A DNA stretch of 64,000 bases from Caldilineaceae bacterium (lineage in GTDB: Bacteria > Chloroflexota > Anaerolineae > Caldilineales > Caldilineaceae): contig JAHBVH010000047.1 of assembly GCA_019637645.1 (NCBI GenBank), positions 1 to 64,000 on the forward strand, in the 5' to 3' direction. Each line of letters starts with the position of its first letter. Positions within the stretch are counted from its first letter, which is position 1. Below the pieces are notes generated by a model. The model ran no database searches and was not told where the DNA came from. It saw only the letters and a program-made list of their open reading frames with translations. The position numbers and the translations under genes are program-made. This document shows, one piece after another, positions 9,667 to 19,386 of this stretch.

Positions 9667-9705
9667 AAACCTGTCAGGTTTTGCAAAACCTGACAGGTTT
9701 TTGTT
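9667..9705 (+). terminator. 34-bp perfect palindrome plus T tract after terC
   Basis: Bases 9667-9683 are the exact reverse complement of 9684-9700, followed by five T residues. It fits a Rho-independent terminator for terC. The stem core ACCTGTCAGGTTTT is the same as the inner part of the dispersed TTACGCA-type repeats elsewhere in the window, so it is probably a trimmed copy of that family. Confidence 0.8.
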
Positions 9706-9783
9706 GGCGGATCAACTTTGATGCACAAGTGCAAAAGATAATCGATCGTCCCCAGCCATCATCGTTTCCTCACTTCTTCGCCA

Positions 9784-11364
9784 CTACCGTCCCGCCATAA
9801 AATCCCAGATAATCTGGTGCACAACGGCTTCGACAGGAGCCCGATCATCCGTAAAGATCAGGGCATCGGCTGGTGGCTGGACAACCCGCGTTCTGGGTAG
9901 CGCCTGTTGGACAAAGGCCAAGAACTCTGGCGGCCAGGTGGTTGGCAGCTGACCAAGGCGTGCCGCAACCATGGGCCATTCTGTCGGCTGCCCAGTCGCG
10001 ACAAGCAAAGTGTTGCCCAAGGTATCCGTTGGGCCTGGTTCATCAATGGCGTAAATCGTGGGAAAGAGTGGTGCAAGGGTCGCGGCCAAGGCATCGACCA
10101 AAGCATAGTTGGTGGCCGTCCGCCCCACATTGATCGCCACCACCCCCTCTGCCGACAAATGACGCCGGAGCAAAGCAAAGAACTCAACCGTTGTCAGATG
10201 AAACGGAATATACGGGGGGCGGTAGGCATCAACGACAATGATATCCCACTGCGCCGTTGGCGGCTGTTGAAGCAACCAACGCCGTCCATCAGCGGCAATG
10301 GCCGTCAAATTGGGCTGATTCATGCCAAAGTACTGTTGGCCGACCGTAATAATCTGGGGGTCTAGTTCAATGCCAGTCATCGGCAGGGGCCCATAGAGAT
10401 TCGTATATAGTTCACTCACTGTCCCCGCGGCCAACCCAATAATCAGCAGGTTCTGGGGAGTAGGCAGCGTAGCGGCTTCACAGGGCATTGTTGGGCAGGG
10501 CTGAAAAAACGGGGCGAGCAGAAAATAATCCCAAATCCCTAGGCTCAAGCGTGTCTCGGGATGGTACACACTATGAATGCCCACCCCATCGTTCAATTTG
10601 AGATGTCGTTCACTGCCCCATTGGCGGACGGCAATATAATTATAGAGACTTTCATCTTCATAGATCAGCGTGCCCGTGCTACCATCATCCCAGCTGCGCC
10701 GAATCGACGCGTCGGTTGTGGACCAGAGCGCGAGCGACAGGATCAAGAGGAAAGCAGCCAACGGCACCCAACGATGCGCTTGACGCCAAGTCCCGCCCAC
10801 CAAGACGGCCAATAAAGCCAAGGCTAAGAGGTAGAAGGTCCAGCGTGTACCATAGGCAGGGATGAGCCACAACACCGGCAGGAAGGTCCCGATCAAGCTG
10901 CCAGCCGTGGCAATGGCATAGAAGCGCCCTGCAACCTGACCAGCATGGACGACATCGGACAGAGCTAGCCGTACCACCCACGGGCTCACTGCCCCCAACA
11001 AGGTGATGGGGATACTAAAGAGCAGCAAGACACTCAGCAAAGCCCCCACCAAGGCCGTCGTTTGGAATTGTTCCAGGCCCAACGCCGCCCATTGCAAAAT
11101 GAAGGGGCTAATGGTGGGGATTAAACCCACACCCAACGCGCCCAAGGTTGCTGTAATTTCTAGTCCACGCCGATGGGGAAAGCGGTCGGCCAGTTTTCCC
11201 CCCAACCAAGCCCCCCCAGCCAAATAGAGCAGGATCAACCCAATTAACGCAGCCCAGACCACTTGATTATTGCCAAACGCTGGTTCCAACAGCCGCGACG
11301 CACTTAACTCAACGCCTAACGTCACCGCGCCAGTGGTAAAGACCAGAAGCGACAGATATTTCAC
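9784..11364 (-). CDS. membrane-fused spermidine synthase-like protein
   Basis: A protein of about 526 residues with six to eight N-terminal transmembrane helices (to about residue 230). A Rossmann-type domain related to spermidine synthases follows. The cofactor region reads LLIIGLAAGTVSEL, with the acidic ELDP and the later DIIVVDAYRPPY. The classical glycine-rich GGGDG loop is altered, so polyamine synthesis is uncertain. Such fused MFS/spermidine synthase proteins are common in bacteria and lack an agreed function. The frame runs to a GTG at 11397, but that codon lies inside an inverted repeat. The GTG at 11364, with GGGA upstream and directly before the first helix, is preferred. Confidence 0.82.
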   Translation of the reverse strand: MKYLSLLVFTTGAVTLGVELSASRLLEPAFGNNQVVWAALIGLILLYLAGGAWLGGKLADRFPHRRGLEITATLGALGVGLIPTISPFILQWAALGLEQFQTTALVGALLSVLLLFSIPITLLGAVSPWVVRLALSDVVHAGQVAGRFYAIATAGSLIGTFLPVLWLIPAYGTRWTFYLLALALLAVLVGGTWRQAHRWVPLAAFLLILSLALWSTTDASIRRSWDDGSTGTLIYEDESLYNYIAVRQWGSERHLKLNDGVGIHSVYHPETRLSLGIWDYFLLAPFFQPCPTMPCEAATLPTPQNLLIIGLAAGTVSELYTNLYGPLPMTGIELDPQIITVGQQYFGMNQPNLTAIAADGRRWLLQQPPTAQWDIIVVDAYRPPYIPFHLTTVEFFALLRRHLSAEGVVAINVGRTATNYALVDALAATLAPLFPTIYAIDEPGPTDTLGNTLLVATGQPTEWPMVAARLGQLPTTWPPEFLAFVQQALPRTRVVQPPADALIFTDDRAPVEAVVHQIIWDFMAGR

Positions 11365-11391
11365 AGCACATCCCAATCTGCTATAAAAATA

Positions 11392-11459
11392 GGACACGGA
11401 TCTACGCGGAGTGACGCGGACTTTTCTCTATCCGCGTCACTCCGCGTAAATCCGTGTCC
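11392..11459. repeat. 29-bp inverted repeat, family R2 copy 1
   Basis: Arms at 11392-11420 and 11431-11459 match at 28 of 29 positions around a 10-nt loop. The sequence (core ACGCGGAGTGACGCGGA, ends GGACACGGAT) recurs in diverged form at 50310-50377. It lies between the spermidine synthase-like gene and the thiolase gene. Confidence 0.8.
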
Positions 11460-11508
11460 AAAAATTTCCTAGGTTGCGCAAGTTCCCCGCGTAGGTCTTG
11501 CGGGGCGT

Positions 11509-12684
11509 TCAATTTAGCCGTTCAATAATACCAGCCGCGCCCATGCCACCGCCAATACACATCGTCACCAAACCAACCTGCTTCGCCTGGCGGCCCAATT
11601 CATGAATGAGTTGCACGCTTAATTTGGCACCGGTACAACCGAGTGGATGGCCTAACGCGATCGCACCACCGTTGACATTGACTTTTTCTTCATCAAAGCC
11701 CAATTCGCGGATCACGGCCAGTGCTTGCGCGGCAAAGGCTTCGTTTAACTCGATCAGATCGATATCGGCCAAGCTCATCCCCGCCAATTTCAGCGCTTTA
11801 GGCACCGCCGCGAGGGGGCCAATCCCCATCACTTCGGGGCGCACACCACCAACGGCAAAGCTGACAAAGCGTGCCAAGGGGCGCAGGCCAAGCGCCTTGG
11901 CTTTGCTTTCGCTCATGACCAAGAGCGCAGCGGCCCCATCGCTGGTTTGACTGCTGTTGCCCGCGGTCACACTCCCTTTCACATGAAAGACTGGCTTCAG
12001 TTTTGCCAGGGCCTCGAGCGAGGTATCGTGGCGAATCCCTTCGTCTGCGGCAAAGGTAAAGTCACTCGCTTGTACCGTATTCCCAACGCCCGTTTTCAGA
12101 TATACTTGGACTGGTACGATTTCTTCTGTAAATTTCCCATTGGCTTGGGCTGCCGCCGCCCGTTGATGGCTGCGCAGGGCAAAAGCATCTTGCTCAGCCC
12201 GGCTCACTTCATATTGACGGGCGACATTCTCCGCTGTCATCCCCATGCCGATATAGACACCTGGGTATTCTTCGGCCAAGGTAGGGTTCGCCACAAATTT
12301 GTTGCCAATCATCGGCACCATACTCATACTCTCGACGCCACCCGCAATGATCGAATCGCCCATGCCCGCCATAATTTGTTGCGCCGCGCTGGCAATGGTT
12401 TGGAGACCACTAGAACAAAAGCGATTCGTCGTTTGCCCACAGACACTTTCGGGCAAGCCCGCGCGCAGGGTGGCAATGCGTGCTACATTCATCCCCTGTT
12501 CTGCCTCGGGAAAGGCACAACCGAGGTTGACATCCTCAATTTCAGCGGCCTCTACACCCGCGCGTTCTACGGCAGCCTTGATCACCGTTGCGGCAAGATC
12601 ATCAGGGCGCACAGTACGTAAACTACCACGGGGCGCTTTACCCACTGCGGTACGCACCGCCGCCACAATCACTGCATTTTGCAT
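11509..12684 (-). CDS. fadA: acetyl-CoA C-acyltransferase (thiolase)
   Basis: A 391-residue thiolase that should cleave 3-ketoacyl-CoA with CoA at the last step of fatty acid beta-oxidation, or the reverse. Nucleophile C90 lies in [10 protein letters not shown], the catalytic histidine in [12 protein letters not shown] and the second cysteine in TMCIGGGMG. All are intact and the length is normal. It follows the multifunctional FadN-like gene by 58 nt on the same strand, so the two form a beta-oxidation operon. An acetoacetyl-CoA thiolase role is possible, but the partner gene favours degradation. Confidence 0.93.
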   Translation of the reverse strand: MQNAVIVAAVRTAVGKAPRGSLRTVRPDDLAATVIKAAVERAGVEAAEIEDVNLGCAFPEAEQGMNVARIATLRAGLPESVCGQTTNRFCSSGLQTIASAAQQIMAGMGDSIIAGGVESMSMVPMIGNKFVANPTLAEEYPGVYIGMGMTAENVARQYEVSRAEQDAFALRSHQRAAAAQANGKFTEEIVPVQVYLKTGVGNTVQASDFTFAADEGIRHDTSLEALAKLKPVFHVKGSVTAGNSSQTSDGAAALLVMSESKAKALGLRPLARFVSFAVGGVRPEVMGIGPLAAVPKALKLAGMSLADIDLIELNEAFAAQALAVIRELGFDEEKVNVNGGAIALGHPLGCTGAKLSVQLIHELGRQAKQVGLVTMCIGGGMGAAGIIERLN

Positions 12685-12742
12685 AAGCTTCTCCTATCAA
12701 GCAAAGAGAGGGCCTTCCAGCCGACTCTTGATCATGCTACGC

Positions 12743-15178
12743 TCAATTACGCAACGGTTTGCCGTTCTGCAACATAGACCAAATGCGCTCTTGGGTTTTC
12801 GCTTCGCCAGCGAGACTGATCAAGGCTTCGCGCTCTAGATCGAGGAAATACTGTTCATCCATCCAGGCCGGAGCGCTTAAGTCGCCCCCACAAAGCGTAG
12901 AGGCCAATTTGGTCGCGATCTTGGCATCATGTTCACTAATAAAACCACCAATCCGCATCGAATAGATCTCAATCTGGGTGCTTGCTAGCACATCGCGGCC
13001 AGCCGCATAGACATTATTCTTCACCACCGGCGGTTGGTACCCTTGCGCGGCCATGCTCACGACGGCTTGCTTGGCCAGGCCCAGTTGATGTTCACGGTTC
13101 ATGACAATCTCGTCGCTTGGCAGCAAAAAGCCCAGCGCTTGTGCTTCAGCGGCAGAGCTGGAAACCTTGGCGAGCCCAATGGTCTCAAAGACTTGGCGGA
13201 GATAGGGAGTTGGATTGACATTCGTGGCATGCATGTGGGGGCTAAGGTGGCGGCGCACCATTTCTTTACAGCCACCCCAGCCGGGAATGATCCCCACGCC
13301 CATTTCGACCAACCCCATATACGTTTCGGCATGGGCGACGATCCGATCCGCCGCCAGACAGACTTCGACGCCCCCGCCCAGCACCCGCTGAAAGGGCGCG
13401 GCCACGACCGGCTTAGGTGCCGTGCGCAGCGCCATAAAGGCATCTTGGCCTTGACGCAGAACCTGTTCCAACTCTTGCCATTGGCCTGCCTGCGCCAACA
13501 TCCCCAGCATCAAAAGATTCGCCCCTACGCTAAAGTTCTCGCCCTCGTTGGCAATGACCAAACCCGTAGCCTTACCATAGAGCTTATCGATGGCCTGCTG
13601 CATCACGGCGAAGCTGCCCGCATCAAGCGCGTTCATCTTGCTATGAAATTCGAGCAGCAACACGCCATCGTCCAGTTGCAAGAGGCTGGCTGATTCGTTT
13701 TCAGCCAACTTGCTCTTGGTGCGCCGAAGATCATCTACTTTTAGCACCAATGGGTTGCGCTCGACCGGCACATACCCCTTAGTCAGCGGACTATAGACCA
13801 TGGGCAGCGGGCCAGGGTGCGCATAAAAGGTCGTGCAACCGTTAGCCAACATCTCTGTAACCCACGGCGCGACCGCTAACCCATCCGCAGCCATGCGCGT
13901 CACGGTTTCGGCAACGCCCAGGCGATCCCACGTTTCAAAGGGGCCAAGCTTCCAGCCAAAGCCCCACTTCATGACATTATCCAGGTCGGCGACACTATCG
14001 GTGATTTCAGGAATACGTTTTGACGCATAGGCCATGGTGTGCGACAAGGTGTGCCAAATCAATTTCCCAGCCGGATCGTCGGCGAGAGTCAGCGAGACAA
14101 GCCGATCAATGATCGGCTTGTCTCGGAGCGCACCCACACTTTCCCAACGCGGTTTGGCGGGCGGCACATAGTCGATTTGCCCCGCTTCGGCGGCCTTTAG
14201 ATCCAAGCTCCAGAACTCTTTTTCACCTTTAGCACCCACAACCGTTTTGTAAAAACCTTGGCCCGTTTTACTTCCCAGCAATTTTTGGTCGATCAACTGC
14301 TTGAGTACGGCGCTTGTCCGCGGCGCGAGCAAAATTTCGCGATCCTCATCCGCGGGGATCAAGGGATAGAGATTTTGATTGACCAACGCCATAACGTCAA
14401 CACCGACGACATCGCCTAGGCGGAAGGTACCCGTTTTGGGCCGCCCGAGCAGATCACCCGTCAAGCGATCAACCTCTTCGACCGTATAGCCTTGTTCTAG
14501 GGCATATTCGATCACATCGCTGATGATAAAGCTGAACATGCGATTGGCAATAAAGTTGGGTGTATCCTTGCAAATCACAACCCCTTTGCCCAACACCCGC
14601 TCACCAAAGGTACGAATCCGCGCCACCATCGCCGGATCAGTCTCCGGCGTGGGGATCACTTCGAGCAGAGGCAAGTAGCGCGGCGGATTGAAAAAATGGG
14701 TGCCCAGAAAGCGCTTTTTAAACGCAGCACTCCGCCCCTCGCTAATGACGTGAATGGGAATACCCGAGGTGTTCGTGCTAATCACCGCATGGGCCGGTGC
14801 GGCTGCTTCAATCCGCGTCATTAGCGCCTGTTTGGGCGCTGGGCGCTCGACAATGACCTCAATGATCCAATCGCTTTTGGCAAGCGTCGCCGCGAAATCG
14901 TCCTCTAGATTCCCGATCTTGATTCGTTTCGCCACATCTGGGGTAAAAAGATTGTTAGGCCGGGCCTTGATCATTCGGTCAAAGCCCGCTTGCACAATCC
15001 GATTGCGGACGTTGGGGTGCGCCAAGGTCAGGCCAGCACGCTCCTCGTCAGGCGTTAGCGTCGTCGGAACCATATCCAGCAGCGTCACGGGTATGCCCGC
15101 ATTGGCAAACTGCCCTGCAATGGCTGCCCCCATGGTCCCGGCACCGATGACGGTGACATGGTTGATGCCCAAAGGCAT
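12743..15178 (-). CDS. fadN: 3-hydroxyacyl-CoA dehydrogenase / enoyl-CoA hydratase (FadN-like)
   Basis: An 811-residue bifunctional beta-oxidation enzyme. The N-terminal NAD-binding domain begins VTVIGAGTMGAAIAG. The C-terminal dehydrogenase domain and then the crotonase domain follow. The crotonase oxyanion and catalytic region is VLGGGVEVCLAADR and GLVEMGVGIIPGWGG. This order (dehydrogenase first, hydratase last) matches Bacillus FadN rather than E. coli FadB. The ATG at 15178 is chosen because AAGGAG lies just upstream and the Rossmann motif starts ten residues later. A longer frame to 15322 adds an unrelated 48-residue lead. It probably acts with the thiolase downstream. Confidence 0.92.
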   Translation of the reverse strand: MPLGINHVTVIGAGTMGAAIAGQFANAGIPVTLLDMVPTTLTPDEERAGLTLAHPNVRNRIVQAGFDRMIKARPNNLFTPDVAKRIKIGNLEDDFAATLAKSDWIIEVIVERPAPKQALMTRIEAAAPAHAVISTNTSGIPIHVISEGRSAAFKKRFLGTHFFNPPRYLPLLEVIPTPETDPAMVARIRTFGERVLGKGVVICKDTPNFIANRMFSFIISDVIEYALEQGYTVEEVDRLTGDLLGRPKTGTFRLGDVVGVDVMALVNQNLYPLIPADEDREILLAPRTSAVLKQLIDQKLLGSKTGQGFYKTVVGAKGEKEFWSLDLKAAEAGQIDYVPPAKPRWESVGALRDKPIIDRLVSLTLADDPAGKLIWHTLSHTMAYASKRIPEITDSVADLDNVMKWGFGWKLGPFETWDRLGVAETVTRMAADGLAVAPWVTEMLANGCTTFYAHPGPLPMVYSPLTKGYVPVERNPLVLKVDDLRRTKSKLAENESASLLQLDDGVLLLEFHSKMNALDAGSFAVMQQAIDKLYGKATGLVIANEGENFSVGANLLMLGMLAQAGQWQELEQVLRQGQDAFMALRTAPKPVVAAPFQRVLGGGVEVCLAADRIVAHAETYMGLVEMGVGIIPGWGGCKEMVRRHLSPHMHATNVNPTPYLRQVFETIGLAKVSSSAAEAQALGFLLPSDEIVMNREHQLGLAKQAVVSMAAQGYQPPVVKNNVYAAGRDVLASTQIEIYSMRIGGFISEHDAKIATKLASTLCGGDLSAPAWMDEQYFLDLEREALISLAGEAKTQERIWSMLQNGKPLRN

Positions 15179-15643
15179 AATGCGCTCCTTTTCTTTTTTG
15201 TAGAACGGGTAGATACAACTTGGATCAACGTTTCGTTCGTCTACTTTAACCACCTGCTGTTTTGGTATCGTTCTCGTATAGTATACGCTGAAATTCAGCC
15301 AATGTTTGAAAAAGTAAGCCAAGAAATTAGGCTATCGCAAAATATAAAGTCCAATGGCAGCATGACAAACACTTCCTTACGGTGGGAGAACTCTGATAGC
15401 CAAGTCTCTCCTATCATTTTTCGACAAGTTGGTGTAGCGCAAGACGGCACAATAAAAAATTATGTGGCTAGTGGAGTTGGCATTTTTTTAGAGAGGCAGG
15501 TTCGACAGATACTGTAAGCTCTTATAGTATCAATGGGGCTCACAAAGGCGATAAGTCACTCATGAACATAGACTATACCGTGCTTACTTTCCAATTGATC
15601 AACCTACTCCTCTTCTTGGCATGGGTCACATTAGTGGTAAATG
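15179..15643. other. AT-richer stretch with doubtful short frames
   Basis: The stretch between the FadN-like gene and the repeats near 15.65 kb is poorer in GC than its surroundings. A 51-codon plus-strand frame at 15361-15516 has no ribosome-binding site and no recognisable motif. Nothing firmly supported is seen here apart from the small frame at 15562. Confidence 0.4.
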
Positions 15644-15786
15644 GCAGAGACGCAACATGTTGCGTCTCTGCTAGACCTGACATATTAGGCGTCTTCAGAC
15701 GCAACATGTTGCGTCTCTGCCTTTGGCTCTACGTGAATCAACGCCTCGTTGACATTGGCGACATTCGCCCGAATCTGTTCTTGTAA
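15562..15786 (+). pseudogene. small membrane-protein frame interrupted by palindromic repeats
   Basis: A 74-codon frame whose first 27 residues (MNIDYTVLTFQLINLLLFLA and onward) look like the N-terminal helix of a small membrane protein. From about residue 28 the frame runs into two copies of a GCAGAGACGC palindrome and then into the antisense of the CDF gene. The sequence there stops looking like protein. It may be a small gene cut off by repeat insertion. No good ribosome-binding site is seen, so chance cannot be excluded. Confidence 0.3.
15644..15720. repeat. two copies of a GCAGAGACGC palindrome, family R3
   Basis: 15644-15671 is a perfect 28-bp palindrome centred on ACATGT. The second copy has a perfect 20-bp core at 15697-15716 and an extra CTGC to 15720. 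The two are separated by 25 bp. The second copy runs into the 3' end of the CDF gene and supplies its last codons. Confidence 0.85.
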
Positions 15787-17091
15787 TTGTGTACTTAGCT
15801 CATGCGCCTCGGCGACAGACATTGCGCCACTAGCCATAACTTCGAGAGTCACAAAGAGTCGCCCTTCCACCTGACGCACGAGAATATCATGGGGCTCGCT
15901 CAGGCCGGGCAAGGTGGCAACCGCCTTTTCAATGACTTCGACGACACGGTGTTGGAGGCGATGACTGACATGGGCGCTTGGCAAAATTTCTGAACTATTC
16001 GCCTCAATATGGCTGTAGACTGAATTAAGCTCAGGCAATCTTTCGAGTAAAAGCGCCTCTAAACGGTCCATCAACGCGTGGGCATCGGCCACCGTTAGAT
16101 TAGGGTCCACCCCCACATGTAAATGTAGGCCCAATTTCCCATCAATATCTTGTACCCACCATTCGTGGATCGCCAAGCCCAGTTCTTGGGCAGCTAAGCG
16201 GCTGGTTGTGTAGAGATCCAACGCACTTTCTGCGGCCCGCTCGGCTTCGGCATGGACGGTCACATCGCCAACACCGGGCAGGGCCAGCAAGCGCCGCCGC
16301 ACTTCATCAGCAATAGCATTGGCATCCTGCATCGACAACTGTGGGGAAACGCGTACATGCAAATCAATCGCGACATTGTCCTGTGGGCCACGGCTGCGAA
16401 TCCGATGATAGCTTTCCACCCCGGCCACGCCAGCCACAATATCACCAATCTGCTCAGCATCAATTGGGGCGCGGTCCACCAAAGCAGGAATATTCTCGCG
16501 TACCGTATCCACCCCAATTTTGGCAATAAAACCCGCTACCAGCAAAGCGACAACGGGGTCGGCCCAGACATAGCCCAATCGCACCACGCCCAAGCCCACC
16601 AAAACCGCGGCGCTCACGCCAATCGTTGCCAGCGTATGGCGCGCATCCGCGAGTAACAATTCGCTCTGCAATTGACGCGACTTGCGCCACTCCCACCAGC
16701 CCGCTATGCCTTGGACGACCCCACTAAAAAGCAACGCAAAAATACTCCACTGGTTGACCACAACTGGCGTTGGGGTAATCAGCCGATCAATGGCACCCGT
16801 GGCTAGCTCCCACGCCGCGATAAAGAGCGCCGACGCAATAAAAAACGCGGCGATCGTTTCAAATTTACGATGACCATATGGGTGATCGTCGTCGGGCGGT
16901 TGGCGGCTAATGCGGACAGCAATCATCCCCACCAAGTTAGAGAGGCCATCAAACAAGGTATCTAGCCCATCAGCCAAGAGACTCAATGAGCCGCTCCAGA
17001 TCCCAACGCCTAACTTGGCGATAGTGGCTAAAATATTTAGAATAAAAGTAACAATGAGGACGCGCTCAATGGCGGCGTAGTCGCGTTCCAT
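15685..17091 (-). CDS. cation diffusion facilitator with three C-terminal metal-domain repeats
   Basis: A 468-residue CDF-family transporter, much longer than the usual 300 residues. Six transmembrane helices are followed by what look like three consecutive cytoplasmic ZT-dimer-like domains (about residues 210-290, 300-375 and 385-465). In TM2 the metal pair D44xxxD48 is present. In TM5 the expected HxxxD reads H-T-L-A-T, so the aspartate is replaced by threonine. The last dozen codons are supplied by a palindromic repeat. It likely moves divalent cations such as Zn2+, Fe2+ or Mn2+, with altered transport-site chemistry. No metal-responsive site is recognised upstream. Confidence 0.87.
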   Translation of the reverse strand: MERDYAAIERVLIVTFILNILATIAKLGVGIWSGSLSLLADGLDTLFDGLSNLVGMIAVRISRQPPDDDHPYGHRKFETIAAFFIASALFIAAWELATGAIDRLITPTPVVVNQWSIFALLFSGVVQGIAGWWEWRKSRQLQSELLLADARHTLATIGVSAAVLVGLGVVRLGYVWADPVVALLVAGFIAKIGVDTVRENIPALVDRAPIDAEQIGDIVAGVAGVESYHRIRSRGPQDNVAIDLHVRVSPQLSMQDANAIADEVRRRLLALPGVGDVTVHAEAERAAESALDLYTTSRLAAQELGLAIHEWWVQDIDGKLGLHLHVGVDPNLTVADAHALMDRLEALLLERLPELNSVYSHIEANSSEILPSAHVSHRLQHRVVEVIEKAVATLPGLSEPHDILVRQVEGRLFVTLEVMASGAMSVAEAHELSTQLQEQIRANVANVNEALIHVEPKAETQHVASEDA

Positions 17092-17117
17092 AGATCCAAC
17101 CTAATCCACTAGCTCAT

Positions 17118-17154
17118 GTTACGCAATTAGCTTTGCCCTTGGGAAGTGCGTAAC
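17118..17154. repeat. short TTACGCA-type inverted repeat
   Basis: GTTACGCA at 17118-17125 faces TGCGTAAC at 17147-17154, just upstream of the CDF start. It has the ends of the dispersed R1 family but lacks its ACCTGTCAGGT core. Confidence 0.5.
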
Positions 17155-17268
17155 GGATATTTACGGTAAGGCTGCCCCAATCATTAGCATGAGCGAGGCA
17201 ACGTTAGCTTGAACTCCAATCATACCTACTTACGCATCGATTGAACAATTGGAGAGAGAATGGAGATC

Positions 17269-17301
17269 AAAAAAGGCGGCTGCATTGAGTGCAGCCGCCT
17301 T
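17269..17301 (-). terminator. intrinsic terminator of the phosphotriesterase-containing operon
   Basis: AAGGCGGCTGCA at 17273-17284 pairs perfectly with 17290-17301 around a 5-nt loop. On the minus strand the stem is followed by a T tract. It lies 5 nt after the stop of the phosphotriesterase-like gene and should end the transcript of the whole run that begins at 22655. Confidence 0.9.
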
Positions 17302-17305
17302 GCTC

Positions 17306-18232
17306 TTAGCGGGCATAAGCGCGGAAAGGGTTATCCCGTGTCAACAGGGTAATGGTTGCTTCGTCCATGCCCGCTTGCCGTAGCTTCGGCAAGAAAAGCT
17401 CACACAGATAGGTGTAGGGCTGCGGTGTCCCACCACCGGGCTTGGATGGATCATACCAGCCGCGGTCATGGCTTAAGAGCAATTTTTCGCCATAACCAGC
17501 ATCGATCAGCCGGAAAATCCAGTCAATCACTTGTGCATCGGCCAGCCCAGGGCTCCCAATCGCATCATATTCCAGCCACGCGCCCCGTTTTGCCATGGCA
17601 AGATGGAGAGCAAAGTCAGGCTCGGCTTGGGTATGAATCCAAATAAAGCGGTTGGCCGTATAGCCCGCATCCTCAAGAATATCGAGTTGATCTTGCACGA
17701 CGCGCCCGCGGATGGTATGGCTACCGATGATCGCCTGCGTATCGGCACCAGCCCGCGCCGCCGCCTGCAAGATCTTCTGCTCACATGCGGTAATCCCATC
17801 ATCACCAGCACTCACCTTAATCCAGGCTGCCGGAATACTACACTGCTCAATTTGATCGGTTAGTTCCCCTAACATCCATTCATAGAGCTGCGTTTCGCTG
17901 GCATCGTGGGCCCATCCTGGCACCCACGGCTCCCGATAGATCCCCGTTGGCAACACGACTGGCAGCGCGGTAGCCTGGGAAACGGCCAAGTCAATATCGG
18001 CACGCCGACCGACACCGACCGGCGTACATTCGACTAACGCCGTAATTCCTAGCAGCTTGATCTTCTCGAGCTCTGGGCCCATTACTCGGATCACATCGGC
18101 AGGGTCAGCATAGCGATAACTCTCGGCTGCGATTGGGCCTAAATCCACAAAGATATGCTCGTGTGGCAGGATCATCCCTAGTTGCTCGGCGGTAAAGTTC
18201 CCTAAAGTTGTTCGGAGCGTCGCCATTGTCAT
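17306..18232 (-). CDS. phosphotriesterase-family metal hydrolase
   Basis: A 308-residue TIM-barrel hydrolase of the phosphotriesterase/PHP family. The full binuclear metal set is visible: H24 and H26 in PHEHIF, K139 in AAWIKVSAG (the carbamylated bridging lysine), H172, H200 and D256 in LLSHDRGW. Natural members are mostly lactonases or esterases, and organophosphate activity is usually promiscuous, so a lactonase is the safer guess. It has no signal peptide. It lies 33 nt downstream of the SPFH-HTH gene on the same strand and may be co-transcribed, but nothing links its chemistry to that module. Confidence 0.9.
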   Translation of the reverse strand: MTMATLRTTLGNFTAEQLGMILPHEHIFVDLGPIAAESYRYADPADVIRVMGPELEKIKLLGITALVECTPVGVGRRADIDLAVSQATALPVVLPTGIYREPWVPGWAHDASETQLYEWMLGELTDQIEQCSIPAAWIKVSAGDDGITACEQKILQAAARAGADTQAIIGSHTIRGRVVQDQLDILEDAGYTANRFIWIHTQAEPDFALHLAMAKRGAWLEYDAIGSPGLADAQVIDWIFRLIDAGYGEKLLLSHDRGWYDPSKPGGGTPQPYTYLCELFLPKLRQAGMDEATITLLTRDNPFRAYAR

Positions 18233-18265
18233 TCCACCTCATCTACAACTTGGGCCACGGCCTGC

Positions 18266-19318
18266 TTAACTGCCCAGGTACGCGTCAATCGCTTCTTTGC
18301 TAATGCGATACTGAGTGCCAATCTTTTTGGCTTTGATCTCCCCACCGTCAATGAGCGCTTGTACATCCGTTGGTGCAACCCGAAGATAGGCAGCAGCCTC
18401 ATCGAGAGTCATCACAGATGGCACGGCACTCGCGGCGCTACTCGGCGTGGCTTGCCCAGCCTGTTGCGCGCTTGTCATCGCGTTAGCAATCATTCCGGCC
18501 ATACCCGCGCCCATGCCAATTCCGGCACCAAGCCCCAAGCCTTCGCTCGAAGCGCTACCAGACTGTTGGGCGGCGTCGCCAATCGCGCGGGCCGTTTTGA
18601 ACTTCATATAGGCATCGACATTCCCAATCGCGCCCATACTAGCCCGTTCGTCAATCGCTTTGGCGGTCTCATCGGTGGGATTGATGGAGACCACCATAAA
18701 CTGTTTGAGGGCAATGCCAACTGCGGCAAAATCATCTTGCACTTTGGCACGCATACCCGCCCCGATTTCATCAAACAGGCGGGGCAAGTCAAAGATGCTG
18801 GTCATGTTTTCGCCGAGCACATCCGTCAAGCGGCTCACGATGGCATTGCGCAGGTAATCTTCAATCTGAGCCGTTGTATAAACACCCTGTGCCCCGACAA
18901 TTTGATCGACAAAACGCTTGGGATCAATGACCTGCATGGTATATTGGCCAAAGGCCCGGAGACGCACTAGTCCCAAATCGGTATCACGCAGACTGATTGG
19001 TTGGGGTGTCCCCCACTTGAGATCGGTAAACTCGCGCAGATTGACAAAGTAGACTTCAGCCGTAAAGATATCTTTGCCATTCGTCGCAAGCCGCAACAAG
19101 TTCGACAATAACGGGAGATTCATCGTCGTAATGGTGTGACGACCGGGGTCGAAGACATCCAATGATTTGCCATCCCGGTAAAAGACAGCCCGTTGGCTTT
19201 CGCGTACAATGACTTGGCTGCCCAAGCGAAAATCACCAGCCCCTGTTTCGGGCACGCGTAAAACTAAATCACTCGCCCGCAGGTCGGGCGCATCAATGAC
19301 ATCAATAATCCGCGGCAT
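18266..19318 (-). CDS. SPFH-domain protein with C-terminal excisionase-type HTH
   Basis: A 350-residue protein. Residues 25-260 form an SPFH/band-7 domain of the YdjI ('virion core protein') kind, without an N-terminal membrane segment. A Gly/Ala/Met-rich linker (about 260-295) follows. The last 50 residues look like an excisionase/MerR-type helix-turn-helix ([12 protein letters not shown], then [18 protein letters not shown]). YdjI in Bacillus is recruited to the membrane with PspA and YdjGH. Here the neighbours include coiled-coil and zinc-ribbon membrane proteins that could fill those roles. The HTH may bind DNA or serve as a protein docking domain. AAGGAG precedes the start. Confidence 0.85.
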   Translation of the reverse strand: MPRIIDVIDAPDLRASDLVLRVPETGAGDFRLGSQVIVRESQRAVFYRDGKSLDVFDPGRHTITTMNLPLLSNLLRLATNGKDIFTAEVYFVNLREFTDLKWGTPQPISLRDTDLGLVRLRAFGQYTMQVIDPKRFVDQIVGAQGVYTTAQIEDYLRNAIVSRLTDVLGENMTSIFDLPRLFDEIGAGMRAKVQDDFAAVGIALKQFMVVSINPTDETAKAIDERASMGAIGNVDAYMKFKTARAIGDAAQQSGSASSEGLGLGAGIGMGAGMAGMIANAMTSAQQAGQATPSSAASAVPSVMTLDEAAAYLRVAPTDVQALIDGGEIKAKKIGTQYRISKEAIDAYLGS

Positions 19319-19386
19319 ACATTATTTCTCCTTATCATCATTGCTTAACATTCGAATCAGTCTCTGATCATAGCGACTGCACACTA

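Noticed and set aside
9659..9705. tRNA-like GGTTCAAACC in the terC 3' region
   Set aside because: The surrounding bases form a simple palindrome with no cloverleaf or acceptor stem.
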